Origin: CAYWXV01 sp964462535
GTDB lineage: Bacteria; Bacteroidota; Ignavibacteria; OLB7
DNA: 19,003 nucleotides
NCBI GenBank assembly: GCA_964462535.1
Contig: CAYWXV010000050.1
Location: 1 to 19,003 of the forward strand
Direction: 5' to 3'
Shown here: positions 6,771 through 15,483 of the stretch, piece by piece
Layout of the letters: each line of letters starts with the position of its first letter
Position numbering within the stretch: the stretch's first letter is position 1
Position numbers and translations under genes: made by a program
The notes under the pieces: generated by a model
The model's input: the letters and a program-made list of their open reading frames with translations, nothing else
Told to the model about the DNA's origin: nothing
The model's database searches: none

Positions 6771-9700
6771 TCATCCTCCCACCTCCAAAGCCTTGCGAAT
6801 TTCCCGCAGTCTGCGTGAAGGAGCCACATGGTACTCACGCTGCAGGCGGTCCCGGAACTCATCGTATTCACGAATCGCACGGACGCGCTCTCCTTCGGCA
6901 TCCATGAGACGAAGGGATAGACACATCGCCTCCTCATCCGCGGGATCGGTTTCCAGCATGTCCTGAATTGTCCTTCGGGCTACATCGTGCTCGCCACGTA
7001 TCAACGCAAGATCGGCCAGCCGAATTCGAGCGCCGCGGGCACGTGCGCGAAGATCTTCGCGCGGACCGTCACACCAGTCGTCGTAAATCCCTTCGAGGAA
7101 TTCCCCCCGATAGAGAGAGCAGGCTTCGACCAGCAGATCGTATGACCTATACGACGAGCCTTCTCGATCCGCCTCGCGCGCTTCGCTGATCATTCTCAGG
7201 AAATCGAGAGCGTCGACACGAAGGCGACCGGGATGGATCGCATAGGTAGAGCCGTCGAAATCTATTGCCTCGCCGACGACCTGACGAAGACCGGAAAGGG
7301 TCACATGGAAGAGATTGCCAGCAGCCTCGTCCGAGGTTGATTCACCCCACACCATGTCGACAAGCTGTTCACGTGTCTTCCTGCGGTCCAGCACCGCCCC
7401 CGCGACCAGAGCTGCGAGGAGCTTCCTGGGCTTCGAGTCACTCTTCTGCGTTCCAAAATGCCGCCCCCCTTTCTCGCTGCCATTCCGATCCAACACGCGT
7501 AGACGACCGAAGGCCAGAATGCTCGCGTCGAATTGGTGGGCCCACGTCTCAGTCTGTCCGGCCGCATCGCTGCTGACAATTCGACGGTGTTCATCCGGTA
7601 GAAGGGGCAGAACATGCTGGCGCAGGAGGGGCAGATACCGTCGAAGCATCGCAGGTGTGCCTGTTCGCCAGGTATCAATAACGTTCACAACACGGTGAAC
7701 CAGGGCATCAACGAGAGCACTCAACCGTCTTCGGCGGCCGTTGCGTGTGCTGACCAGCGCGCGAGCCACCGCCGCTGCCGCAAGGACGGTCAATTCCTGA
7801 TCGAAGCTGTGAGCGATGTCCAGATCGAGCACCTGAATCGCGATCTCTTCCGCTTCGTCCGGATCGATCGTTTGCGCATGGAGAAGAACCTCCATTCGAA
7901 TCTCCAGAATCCGCTCCTCGACTGCCGGATAGGCCTCTTGAATTCCGATCTCCCGAAGCCGCTGGAAGTCAATCACGTCATCGCTCCACTCACCACGCCG
8001 GGCCACGAGAATAGCTCGGCTGGCATCCAGTAGGAAACGTCGATGATGCCGTTGATTTCGTTTCGCGTCCTCCTCGATCATCTCGATCGTCTGCATCGCC
8101 TCCTCGTTTCTCTGCGCACCTCGAAGTATCAGAACGCGTGAGATCAGGGCTAGCTGCCACATCTGAATCGATCTGGTCTGCCAGCGGAGCTCGATGCAAC
8201 GATCCAACGTGGTCAGGGCACTCTCAAACTCACCTCGCTCGGCCTCTATAGCGGCAAGCGCGTACCAGAGATTAGACTCGGCGCGAGGGAGTGGAACGTC
8301 GTGTAATTGCGTCAACAGCTGACGCGCCATTGGCTCGAACTCGTCGTATCGATCGTGCAGGTAGAGATCGAAGGCGAACTGCAAGCGGATCTGCATAGCC
8401 GCACGTCTTTCGTTTGCGGCCTCGCAGGCCAGCAGGAGCCGCTGTAGACGATCACGGATGAGGTCGACGTGTGGATCCGTCACGTAGACGGTGAGATTCG
8501 CCAGAAGCATCACGGCGTCGTAGCTCCGTACCGTGAAGACGTCGGGATCGTACGTATCGATCATCTGCAGCAGAATCTCCGCAGCCTCCGTGTTCTTGTC
8601 GATCGAGCGCAGACTCCACGCGCGATGGTAGTTGATTCTGTCGAGTACCTCGTGCCGACCCGCTGGTTCGATCTGTGAGGCATATGTCTCTGCTCTGTCG
8701 AGAAGTGCATCAGCCTTCTCGATGTTCTTTTCGCGATACTCGGTCTCCGCAAGACTGCAGAGAACGTGTATGGCATTCAACGCGTCAGCTGGTGTCGAGA
8801 TATCACGATCGAGCAGAGGGAGGATGTCGTTAAGAAGACGGACCTGCTCGGTAGCATGCCCCAACTGGTAGAGGCAGCTCAGATGATGCTGGGCGTAATC
8901 GAGTTCCTCTGTCAACGTCAGGTGTGGAGCTAGCTCGCTCCAACGACGCCGGGCCTCGCCGAAGTAGACGCTGGCGGTGAAGCGGTCGTCACGACGACTG
9001 ATGGCAGAGGCTGCATTTACGATCGTCTTCAGCAGGCGTGGCCTGTCTTCGTCAGCTGCTGTTTCGATTATGGTACGGATGGTTGCGGCCGGCAGTCTAA
9101 GACCTCGGTCTATCGCGGCATCGGCAAGGATGTAGTCGAGCCGATCGCGAAGGGCGGCATAGAGATTCATCCGCCGGGCTTCGGCAATTGCCGCTTCGAA
9201 AAAGAGGTCGTGTGTGAACTCGATGAACTTGCCCGATACCTCGATCAATTCTCGATCGACGAACGAAGAAAACCAGTCGCGCGGCAGTCCGAGTGCGTAG
9301 GTGGCTTCAATAGGGGCGCGGCGTCCCAGCATCGCTGTCATTGCCACGCACCCCCGTTCCTGATCTGGAAGTTGTTCCAGTCGACGTCGGAGCGAAGGGA
9401 GTGCATCGCCCGCAGTGAATGGTGAACGGGCGAACGGATGAACACGCTTCCAGATGCCACCGTGTAGAGCGACACAGCCACTTCTGAGAAGTGATGAGAT
9501 TGCTTCACGGAAGAGAATCGGAAGACCAAGAGTGGCGGCAGAGAGCCAGGCGATATCGTCGTCGTCTGGATTGAAGTCGAAGACGCCCTCGATCAATTCA
9601 CGCAGGGCCTCCGGAAGTAGACGTTCGAGTCGAACGACCCGTTCGGCAGCCCCTACATGGCGGATCAGCGACTGAGCCCCGTCAGTGAAACCGGGTTTCA

Positions 9701-10202
9701 TAGTCGCGATCACCATGAAATCCCCTTCCACTCCCGACAAAACGTCCTCGATCGGACGGAGAGCTTCGATACCGGCACTGTCCAGATCATCAATCGCGAG
9801 CACCAGATGAAGTCTGCGAGCGATTGCTTCCAGGGCTCGCCCCAGTGCAATACCAGCCCCATTGGAGGCCCCCGCCTGATCGATAAGTGATTCGAGTGAT
9901 CTTCGGAGGTAGGGACGAGATTCCAGCGCCTCGATTACCGCGTCACGCAGAAGAGCGTCGCTCCGCCCTTCATCACCCTGGTGGAAACGAAGACGGACAA
10001 CGAACGATCGATCGACGTCTGAATGGCGAATGACTTCATCTAGAAGACGGGAACGCCCTGTTCCTGTCTCGCCGATGATGAGGGAGACGATACGGGCGCC
10101 GTTGTAGGCGTCACGGTATGCGTCTAGAAGGTAGGAGCGCTGACTCTCTCTCCCCACCAGGGGAAGCGTCCCGCGCAGCGTTGGCTCGAAGGTGGCAGCC
10201 AT
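6771..10202 (-). CDS. AAA-ATPase transcriptional regulator with C-terminal BTAD domain
   Basis: This 1143-residue cytosolic protein is probably a nucleotide-dependent transcription activator. Domains in order: an AAA_16-type ATPase starting LVGRESQRS, with Walker A GETGTGRS (44-51) and Walker B LVLAIDDLD (133-141); a long alpha-helical middle (about 350-880) that looks like TPR-type repeats; a winged helix (about 901-993; KPRKLLAALVAGAVLDRRKT, then EQLVDMVWGE); and a BTAD domain (about 997-1140). SARP regulators usually have winged helix and BTAD at the N-terminus. Here they follow the ATPase and helical repeats, as the LuxR domain does in MalT-like proteins. The inducer and target genes are unknown. 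ATG 10202 is chosen over GTG 10211; neither has a Shine-Dalgarno. Its neighbours are lipoprotein genes with no evident functional link. Confidence 0.85.
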   Translation of the reverse strand: MAATFEPTLRGTLPLVGRESQRSYLLDAYRDAYNGARIVSLIIGETGTGRSRLLDEVIRHSDVDRSFVVRLRFHQGDEGRSDALLRDAVIEALESRPYLRRSLESLIDQAGASNGAGIALGRALEAIARRLHLVLAIDDLDSAGIEALRPIEDVLSGVEGDFMVIATMKPGFTDGAQSLIRHVGAAERVVRLERLLPEALRELIEGVFDFNPDDDDIAWLSAATLGLPILFREAISSLLRSGCVALHGGIWKRVHPFARSPFTAGDALPSLRRRLEQLPDQERGCVAMTAMLGRRAPIEATYALGLPRDWFSSFVDRELIEVSGKFIEFTHDLFFEAAIAEARRMNLYAALRDRLDYILADAAIDRGLRLPAATIRTIIETAADEDRPRLLKTIVNAASAISRRDDRFTASVYFGEARRRWSELAPHLTLTEELDYAQHHLSCLYQLGHATEQVRLLNDILPLLDRDISTPADALNAIHVLCSLAETEYREKNIEKADALLDRAETYASQIEPAGRHEVLDRINYHRAWSLRSIDKNTEAAEILLQMIDTYDPDVFTVRSYDAVMLLANLTVYVTDPHVDLIRDRLQRLLLACEAANERRAAMQIRLQFAFDLYLHDRYDEFEPMARQLLTQLHDVPLPRAESNLWYALAAIEAERGEFESALTTLDRCIELRWQTRSIQMWQLALISRVLILRGAQRNEEAMQTIEMIEEDAKRNQRHHRRFLLDASRAILVARRGEWSDDVIDFQRLREIGIQEAYPAVEERILEIRMEVLLHAQTIDPDEAEEIAIQVLDLDIAHSFDQELTVLAAAAVARALVSTRNGRRRRLSALVDALVHRVVNVIDTWRTGTPAMLRRYLPLLRQHVLPLLPDEHRRIVSSDAAGQTETWAHQFDASILAFGRLRVLDRNGSEKGGRHFGTQKSDSKPRKLLAALVAGAVLDRRKTREQLVDMVWGESTSDEAAGNLFHVTLSGLRQVVGEAIDFDGSTYAIHPGRLRVDALDFLRMISEAREADREGSSYRSYDLLVEACSLYRGEFLEGIYDDWCDGPREDLRARARGARIRLADLALIRGEHDVARRTIQDMLETDPADEEAMCLSLRLMDAEGERVRAIREYDEFRDRLQREYHVAPSRRLREIRKALEVGG

Positions 10203-10310
10203 AGCGAGCACCGTGTGGATCGGAGGTACAGGGCGATACGGCCGAGTTGCCGTCGCACGTCGTGCTCGATGCGCAGAGGAGCACCACGTTCTTGACCGCC
10301 CGATGTCGCA

Positions 10311-10328
10311 CCGTCACAGTGACGACGG
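10311..10328. promoter_or_regulatory. Inverted repeat upstream of the BTAD regulator
   Basis: CGTCAC, one base, GTGACG (10312-10324) forms a 6-bp perfect dyad; an alternative pairing joins CCGTC with GACGG. It lies just after the stop of the lipoprotein gene at 10336 and about 110 bases before the regulator's start. It could be an operator for the regulator or a weak terminator for the lipoprotein. No T-run is present. Confidence 0.25.
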
Positions 10329-10335
10329 GACATCT

Positions 10336-10788
10336 CTATGGGGATACTCTTGATTCATCCGGTTTGTGCGCGCGGATGATCGCGTCAAGGGAGTCGAGCG
10401 TGATGCCGTAATGGTTGACGATGCTCTCTCGCACGAGCGAGTCATGACCATGCATGTACCGATTCATCGCCTCTTCCATCTTGCGGGGATCTTTCAATCC
10501 GACGATGCTGTCGGTGACGCTTCTGGGAATGGCAACTCCCTGCGAGGCATAATCGCGGAAGACACGTTCCTCAAATGACGCCATCGTATCCGGGGGTGTC
10601 GTCGACGTTGCGACAGAAGGAGAATCTGCCGGCACCGCAGGACTCGACGGCATTGTCGAGTCAACGGTAGCCCGTGGCGCGTCTTGTTTTGCGTCGCCGC
10701 AAGCGCTCAACAGTAGGACAAAGGGTAGGATAAGAAGCGGAGCAAGGACCTCCACCGGCGCACGGCCGTCAGATCTACGGAACATCAT
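10336..10788 (-). CDS. Hypothetical lipoprotein
   Basis: This is a 150-residue predicted lipoprotein: basic N-terminus, hydrophobic core and lipobox LLSAC with Cys at 30. A linker of about 35 residues rich in Ser, Thr and Pro follows. The C-terminal half is a charged, probably helical domain (SFEERVFRDYASQG to LDAIIRAHK). No family is recognised and no enzyme motif is visible; the linker-plus-small-domain layout suits a tethered periplasmic protein. Two consecutive ATG codons open the gene; no Shine-Dalgarno is present. It lies in the same direction as the BTAD regulator and the two lipoprotein genes to its right, but gaps of over 100 bases argue against a tight operon. Confidence 0.75.
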   Translation of the reverse strand: MMFRRSDGRAPVEVLAPLLILPFVLLLSACGDAKQDAPRATVDSTMPSSPAVPADSPSVATSTTPPDTMASFEERVFRDYASQGVAIPRSVTDSIVGLKDPRKMEEAMNRYMHGHDSLVRESIVNHYGITLDSLDAIIRAHKPDESRVSP

Positions 10789-10862
10789 CGATGCGGAGTT
10801 CTTGATGCGAAGACTCGGCGGTTAATTGCCGGAGGACTCTGACCAGCTTCTGGACGGGGGCC

Positions 10863-10890
10863 AAGTTATTGAAATTCCTTGATCTGTCAA
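10863..10890 (-). promoter_or_regulatory. Possible sigma70-like promoter for the lipoprotein gene
   Basis: On the minus strand TTGACA (10885-10890) is separated by 16 bases from TAACTT (10863-10868), about 75 bases before the ATG at 10788. The -35 is perfect and the -10 weak. FCB-group bacteria mostly use a different promoter type, so this may be chance. Confidence 0.25.
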
Positions 10891-10906
10891 GCAGGTGGTA
10901 CTGGCT

Positions 10907-11641
10907 TCACTTGACTGTGTATCCGGTCAACTTCATCACCATTCCCTGCTCGGCGCCAAACGCGTCAACACCGATTCCCCGTACCTCTTTGCGGACTAGA
11001 AATCCAATCGACGGAGCAAACCAGATGATCTCTTCGATCCCCCCTTCCATCTGTCCGCCACTCGTCTCGTAACGGACGCGGAAGGACATGTTTCCGCGTT
11101 GCACCTTGATCGGCTTCCCTGCAACGACCATACTCTCCGACCCGCCGAATGACGACAGGAGATCGATGTGGACCGGCATCTCGCTGATAATGGTATCGAG
11201 GTGGAAGCTCGTGTCAGACGTCACGCGTCCACTTGTCGGGATGGTGACCCAGATCCAACGCCGCGTGTCGACGGGATTCGGAGCTGCGATCGCCAGATCC
11301 CCATTCTCGAGATAGGCAACACACGTGGTGTCGTTGGCCCCTCCACCTTGCTGCGCAAATACAACCGCATCCTCACGGCCGGCGAAGGTAACGTCTGACG
11401 CGACGACCATCAGCGTAGCCACAGTGTCGTCGGGCCTCCAACGGGGTGCCTCGGCGGAGTCGCGCTCTCCGTCCTTTTTCGTCGAGTCGTTTGAAACCCG
11501 TGCACCACGCTCATCGAGTGCTGCAACAGAGAAGGTGTAGGTCGATCCGACCTTCGGCCGAAGAACGGCCAGCGTCGGATCATCATCCTTCATACATCCG
11601 ATCAGAACAGGGAGGAGGAGGAGGAGGAGATAACGGAACAT
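10907..11641 (-). CDS. Hypothetical lipoprotein, paralogue of its upstream neighbour
   Basis: This 244-residue predicted lipoprotein has a short signal segment and the lipobox VLIGC (Cys 16), then the acidic MKDDD. The mature part has beta-rich stretches with no recognisable enzyme motif. It shares the order and spacing of several short blocks with the next gene upstream: P-x-x-G-x-x-(Y/F)-TFS near the start, NGD(L/I) in the middle, RW-(I/L)-(W/L) after it, then (A/D)GK(P/S)IK and (W/S)FAP near the end. This suggests an old tandem duplication. Function is unknown. No Shine-Dalgarno precedes the ATG, which lies 62 bases after the upstream paralogue's stop, so the two may be cotranscribed. Confidence 0.78.
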   Translation of the reverse strand: MFRYLLLLLLPVLIGCMKDDDPTLAVLRPKVGSTYTFSVAALDERGARVSNDSTKKDGERDSAEAPRWRPDDTVATLMVVASDVTFAGREDAVVFAQQGGGANDTTCVAYLENGDLAIAAPNPVDTRRWIWVTIPTSGRVTSDTSFHLDTIISEMPVHIDLLSSFGGSESMVVAGKPIKVQRGNMSFRVRYETSGGQMEGGIEEIIWFAPSIGFLVRKEVRGIGVDAFGAEQGMVMKLTGYTVK

Positions 11642-11703
11642 TCTTGAGTGGTGGTTGTCAGTGTTCGGCTGGTAGTTGGCGAGTCACCTGTTTAACGAGA
11701 ATC

Positions 11704-12375
11704 CTACCGGCCGGTCATCACTTTTCGGAAGCCGCCGATCGTTGCGCCATCGTCAACGAAAACATATTCCCAACGGATGAAGCAACCCGGATCGGGGGCG
11801 AATGAAAGATCGAGGTATTCCCGGCTCACGATCTTGTTACCACCTGCCTGATCCTCGGTCGACTGTGTGATTCTGACTCTATCACCTTTGATGCTCTTCC
11901 CATCGATCACAACTGAATCGACACCGACGTACTGGGTCGAGACCCGGTATGTCGTCAGGACGACGCCGTCATTCTCGGTAACAGGAGGGAGGGATGTCGA
12001 ATTCCCTTCCCCCGTTGACAGGAGAAGCCATCGGGGCGTTTCTGCAGTGTCGTTCGTCAACAGCCAGGGAATGGATATGTCACCGTTGGAGTGGTAGTAG
12101 ATCCGATACTCACCATCTCCCGATGCGAAATGAACAACGCTGTCTCGTTCAAGGAACGACTCGTTCGCGCTGACTACCGTGTCAATGACCGTACGGCGCG
12201 TTGCTGCAATCTCTTGTCCGGTACTGTCCGTCTCGACCCGGCTGAACGTGAACAGCGCACCGTTCATCGGCCGGATAATCTGAACAGCCGAAGGACCGTT
12301 CGTCGTGGCGTCGCTACAGGCCGAAAGGAGAAGGGCCGTCGCGATCAGGATGAGCGTACCGTATCGATTAGACAT
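11704..12375 (-). CDS. Hypothetical lipoprotein, paralogue of its downstream neighbour
   Basis: This is a 223-residue predicted lipoprotein with the lipobox LLSAC (Cys 20) followed by SDATTNG. The mature region is beta-rich. It shares with the downstream gene a block near the start (PMNGALFTFS), the NGD motif, a PRW motif followed by TGEG, GKSIK, and SFAP before the C-terminus. Two cysteines flank the last part (one at DPGCF), so a disulfide with another subunit is possible but unproven. No family is recognised. The ATG lacks a Shine-Dalgarno. A short palindrome lies about 30 bases upstream. Confidence 0.78.
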   Translation of the reverse strand: MSNRYGTLILIATALLLSACSDATTNGPSAVQIIRPMNGALFTFSRVETDSTGQEIAATRRTVIDTVVSANESFLERDSVVHFASGDGEYRIYYHSNGDISIPWLLTNDTAETPRWLLLSTGEGNSTSLPPVTENDGVVLTTYRVSTQYVGVDSVVIDGKSIKGDRVRITQSTEDQAGGNKIVSREYLDLSFAPDPGCFIRWEYVFVDDGATIGGFRKVMTGR

Positions 12376-12402
12376 GGAACAAGATCAAGGATCGAGGACA
12401 AA

Positions 12403-12415
12403 TGAGCAATGCTCA
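12403..12415. promoter_or_regulatory. Short palindrome upstream of lipoprotein gene
   Basis: TGAGC and GCTCA flank AAT, giving a 13-base dyad centred about 35 bases before the ATG at 12375. The position suits an operator, but five-base arms are weak evidence. Confidence 0.2.
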
Positions 12416-12553
12416 AATACTCTGCGGTGTGGACGAATGCGACTCGATACGTTCGTCCACGTCGCCGGTGCACGCATCGTCGGCATTGCATTGAGGTGGG
12501 AAGATGGGAAGGGAGAGGTGAGGTCGACCCGTGGTGACAACAGTCTATCAATC

Positions 12554-12589
12554 AACATGGGACACGACCGAATGGTCGTGTCCCATGTT
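12554..12589. terminator. Perfect 16-bp hairpin downstream of ftsZ
   Basis: Sixteen bases (12554-12569) are exactly complementary to 12574-12589 around a 4-base loop (GAAT on plus, ATTC on minus). It lies about 150 bases after the ftsZ stop on the minus strand. No T-run flanks either side, so it is not a textbook intrinsic terminator, but its strength and position suggest it ends or protects the dcw transcript. Confidence 0.5.
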
Positions 12590-12736
12590 CCGCAAGCAGA
12601 CTGACGATTGGACTGGGACGACGGATTCCTGGCGAACACCGTTGCGGACTCTTCGCCGGCGTCGTCGTTTGTCTTTCGAAAGGTTGAATGACACGTCCTG
12701 CCATCGGTATACGACGACAGCTGTATCGAGGTATCG

Positions 12737-14107
12737 TTAATCCATAATGCGCCGAAGGAAGGCCGGGCGATCGGCTGTCGCCTGACGACGGGGCTCCTGC
12801 TTCTCCTCGCGTTCGGTTGCCTGCTCGTTTGTCGACGAGGCAGCCTGCCTGAACGTCTGCTCGCTCTCCTGCTCCTCTTCGCTCTTCTTCGTGATGGAGA
12901 ATCCGCCGCGCTGTATCCCGCCGTTGCGACGGATGAACGCAGGCTCGTTGTAGCGTTCGTACTCGTCGGGTCCGCTCGGGACATGATCGGGAAGGTTCGT
13001 CGTGATCGGACGAATTGTCTGTGGAAGAGGTTGGACGGGGGGTGCCTGCGTGGCGTTCTGCCCTGACTGACTCAGAGGCTGGATAACCGTCGTCTGTGTA
13101 CCGGCCAGGGTCTGCGTCTGACGCGCAGGCTGCTGGCGAACCTCTTTCTTCTTGCTGAAGCCGGTGGCGATCACGGTCACCAGCATCATCTCTCCAAGAT
13201 CGTCATCGAGGACAACACCGAAGATCACATTGGCCTCGTTTCCGACCGCCTCGTGCACGACTTTCACCGCCTCGTCTACCTCCATCATCGTCATATCGCT
13301 CGATGCGGAGATATTGATAAGGACCTGTTCGGAACCCACGATGGAGATGCCCTCCAGGAGGGGAGAACTGATGGCGTTCTGGGCGGCTTCGACGGCTCTG
13401 AACTCGCCGCTGGCACCGCCGGTTCCCATAAGTGCGTCCCCCATGTTGGCCATGACCGTACGGACGTCGGCAAAGTCGACGTTGACAACACCGTGCCCGG
13501 TGATGATCTGTGCGATGCCCCGTGTCGCGTTGTAGAGGACGTCATCCACCTTGTGAAACGCCTCACGAAATCCCGTCCTCTTGTCGATGATCGACAGGAG
13601 TTTCTGATTCGGGATGACGATCAGGGTATCAACATGCTCGCGCAGTTCGCGAATACCTTCTTCGGCCTGGTCCCGTCTGCGATTCCCCTCCCAGTCGAAT
13701 GGGCGGGTAACAATACCGACCACCAGTGCGCCAAGCTCGCGTGCGATCTCGGCAATGATCGGTGCACCTCCTGTTCCTGTCCCGCCACCCATTCCGGCCG
13801 TGACAAAGACCATGTCGGCGCCCGTCAGCAGTTGCTTCACTTCCTCGCGATCTTCAATGGCCGCTTCTCGACCAATGACCGGATTGGCGCCGGCGCCAAG
13901 GCCACGCGTTAGCGCCTTGCCGACCTGAATGCGTTGTGGCGAACCATTCTTCGCCAGTGCCTGCATGTCGGTGTTGACAACGAGAAACTCCACTCCCTGC
14001 AACCCGCGTTCAATCATACTGTTGACCGCGTTGCCACCTCCCCCTCCTACCCCTACGATTTTGATCTTGGCGCCGTGATATTCCACGGACCGATCGAGCT
14101 CGATCAT
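12737..14107 (-). CDS. ftsZ: Cell division protein FtsZ
   Basis: FtsZ is the tubulin-like GTPase that polymerises into the division ring. The protein is 456 residues. It has a glycine-rich start (VGVGGGGGNAVNSM), the tubulin signature GGGTGTG (107-113), a conserved FDWEGNRRR-(x)-QAEEGI helix and the T7 catalytic loop NVDFAD (209-214). A long, poorly conserved linker rich in Gln, Pro, Thr and Glu (about 320-440) precedes the C-terminal peptide DRPAFLRRIMD (446-456), which docks FtsA and other partners. The gene follows ftsA by 65 bases and has a strong Shine-Dalgarno (GGGGAGG, 14113-14119) five bases before its ATG, unlike the other dcw genes here. This would allow high FtsZ output from the shared transcript. 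Confidence 0.98.
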   Translation of the reverse strand: MIELDRSVEYHGAKIKIVGVGGGGGNAVNSMIERGLQGVEFLVVNTDMQALAKNGSPQRIQVGKALTRGLGAGANPVIGREAAIEDREEVKQLLTGADMVFVTAGMGGGTGTGGAPIIAEIARELGALVVGIVTRPFDWEGNRRRDQAEEGIRELREHVDTLIVIPNQKLLSIIDKRTGFREAFHKVDDVLYNATRGIAQIITGHGVVNVDFADVRTVMANMGDALMGTGGASGEFRAVEAAQNAISSPLLEGISIVGSEQVLINISASSDMTMMEVDEAVKVVHEAVGNEANVIFGVVLDDDLGEMMLVTVIATGFSKKKEVRQQPARQTQTLAGTQTTVIQPLSQSGQNATQAPPVQPLPQTIRPITTNLPDHVPSGPDEYERYNEPAFIRRNGGIQRGGFSITKKSEEEQESEQTFRQAASSTNEQATEREEKQEPRRQATADRPAFLRRIMD

Positions 14108-14112
14108 TATGA

Positions 14113-14119
14113 CCTCCCC
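14113..14119 (-). promoter_or_regulatory. Strong Shine-Dalgarno of ftsZ
   Basis: The minus strand reads GGGGAGG, five bases before the ATG at 14107. It is the only strong ribosome site among the five dcw genes. Confidence 0.8.
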
Positions 14120-14172
14120 AGTCTGTGTAGATGAGCGTACGTGTGTATGTATACTCGAGAACGAATTCGTCT

Positions 14173-15477
14173 CTAGAATTCTTCGAAGAACTTTCGCATG
14201 CGTGCCATGATTGATCGCCGTTCCCGCTCCTCGTGATCGCCTTCGTCGACGCTGTCAAGCATCACGTTGTCGGCGCCAAGGGCGGGGTACTCGCTCCCCT
14301 TGAATGCACGAATGACGAGTCCGACACCAGTCGCGTATATCGGACTCTCTACCTCGGGAGCCAGAGCGGCCCCACCGATACCACTTGGGATGCCGATCTT
14401 CACCGGCATTCCCAGCACCTGCTGAGCGAGTTCTGCTGAACCGCGAAGCAGCGCCCCGCCACCCGTCAGGACAACGCCTGCCGAAAGGCGACGGAGGTAT
14501 CCTGACTTCCTCAACTCGACAAGCACGAACTCCAGGATCTCCTCCATTCGAGGTTGAATGATCTGGCAGAGAATGCGCTTGGAGATCTCCATCGGCTTCC
14601 TTCCACCAATGCCGGGGATCATGAAGATCTCGTCGTTGAGAATTGTCGACTCCAGAGCACATCCATACTCGCGCTTGATCTGCTCTGCCTGTTCGGCGAT
14701 GATCCCCAGCCCTTTTCGGATGTCGTCGGTGACCATTCGACCCGCGATGCCGATGACCGATGTATGCCGAATAGTCTTGTCCTCGAAGACAGCGATGTCG
14801 GTCGTCCCTCCGCCGATATCGACAACGGCGACACCAACTTCCTTTTCATCGTCGTCCAGGATTGCATAGCTGCTGGCTAGCGGCTCCAGAACAATGTCGT
14901 CGACACGCAAGCCGGTCCGCTCGACGCAACGGAAAATGTTCTGCGCCGCAGTTACCAGACCGGTCACGATGTGGACGCTCGCCTCCATTCGGAGTCCCGA
15001 CATGCCGACCGGATCGTAGATCCCATCCTGCCCGTCGATGATGTACTCCTGTGGTATCACATGGAGAATGCGTCGATCGGAAGGCATGTTGACCCGTCGT
15101 GCATCGAGCAGCAGTCGCTCGACGTCCTCACGCGTGATGATCCGATCGGAGTTGGAGATCGTTACGACCCCCCTGCCCGGCGACGACTGGATGTGATCGC
15201 CTGCAATGCCGACCGAGACACTCTCGATCGCTACACCCGACTGGCTCTGTGCCTGACCAATCGCCATCTCAATCGAACGGACCGTCTTCTCGATGTTGAC
15301 AACAACACCCCGATTGAGCCCATCCGATGGGGCGTGTCCGATGCCCAGGATGTGAACATCACCGATGTCGCTGTCGCGGGCGGCGACGATCGCGCAGACC
15401 TTGGACGTACCGATGTCGAGTCCGACGACGATACGTCGAGTGTCAAGCTCACCGCCGTTCTGTTGTCCCTTCGCCAT
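14173..15477 (-). CDS. ftsA: Cell division protein FtsA
   Basis: FtsA is the actin-like ATPase that anchors FtsZ filaments to the inner membrane and recruits later divisome proteins. The 434 residues show the phosphate-1 loop GLDIGTSK (19-26), the phosphate-2 motif VDIGGGTTDI (219-228) and the adenosine motif VLTGGGALLRG (336-346). The C-terminus SIMARMRKFFEEF is an amphipathic helix of the membrane-targeting kind. I start at ATG 15477 because homologues begin shortly before this point. The frame stays open for 74 more codons upstream, overlapping the end of ftsQ, but that extension is Arg-rich and low in complexity. No Shine-Dalgarno is present; heptameric repeats occupy its usual place. ftsZ follows by 65 bases. 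Confidence 0.96.
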   Translation of the reverse strand: MAKGQQNGGELDTRRIVVGLDIGTSKVCAIVAARDSDIGDVHILGIGHAPSDGLNRGVVVNIEKTVRSIEMAIGQAQSQSGVAIESVSVGIAGDHIQSSPGRGVVTISNSDRIITREDVERLLLDARRVNMPSDRRILHVIPQEYIIDGQDGIYDPVGMSGLRMEASVHIVTGLVTAAQNIFRCVERTGLRVDDIVLEPLASSYAILDDDEKEVGVAVVDIGGGTTDIAVFEDKTIRHTSVIGIAGRMVTDDIRKGLGIIAEQAEQIKREYGCALESTILNDEIFMIPGIGGRKPMEISKRILCQIIQPRMEEILEFVLVELRKSGYLRRLSAGVVLTGGGALLRGSAELAQQVLGMPVKIGIPSGIGGAALAPEVESPIYATGVGLVIRAFKGSEYPALGADNVMLDSVDEGDHEERERRSIMARMRKFFEEF

Positions 15478-15483
15478 CGTCTG

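Larger units (their letters stand above)
12376..12736. other. 361-bp gap between ftsZ and the lipoproteins, with three inverted repeats
   Basis: I see no credible gene here; the open frames crossing it overlap ftsZ or a lipoprotein gene out of frame. It contains TGAGC-AAT-GCTCA (12403-12415), a 9-bp stem GTGGACGAA/TTCGTCCAC with a 14-base loop (12429-12460), and a perfect 16-bp hairpin (12554-12589). It should contain the end of the ftsZ transcript and the promoter of the lipoprotein gene at 12375. Confidence 0.6.

Noticed and set aside
12385..12984. 199-codon minus-strand frame across the ftsZ end
   Set aside because: Half of it overlaps the ftsZ linker in another frame, and the rest reads through inverted repeats; Ser/Arg-rich low-complexity product.
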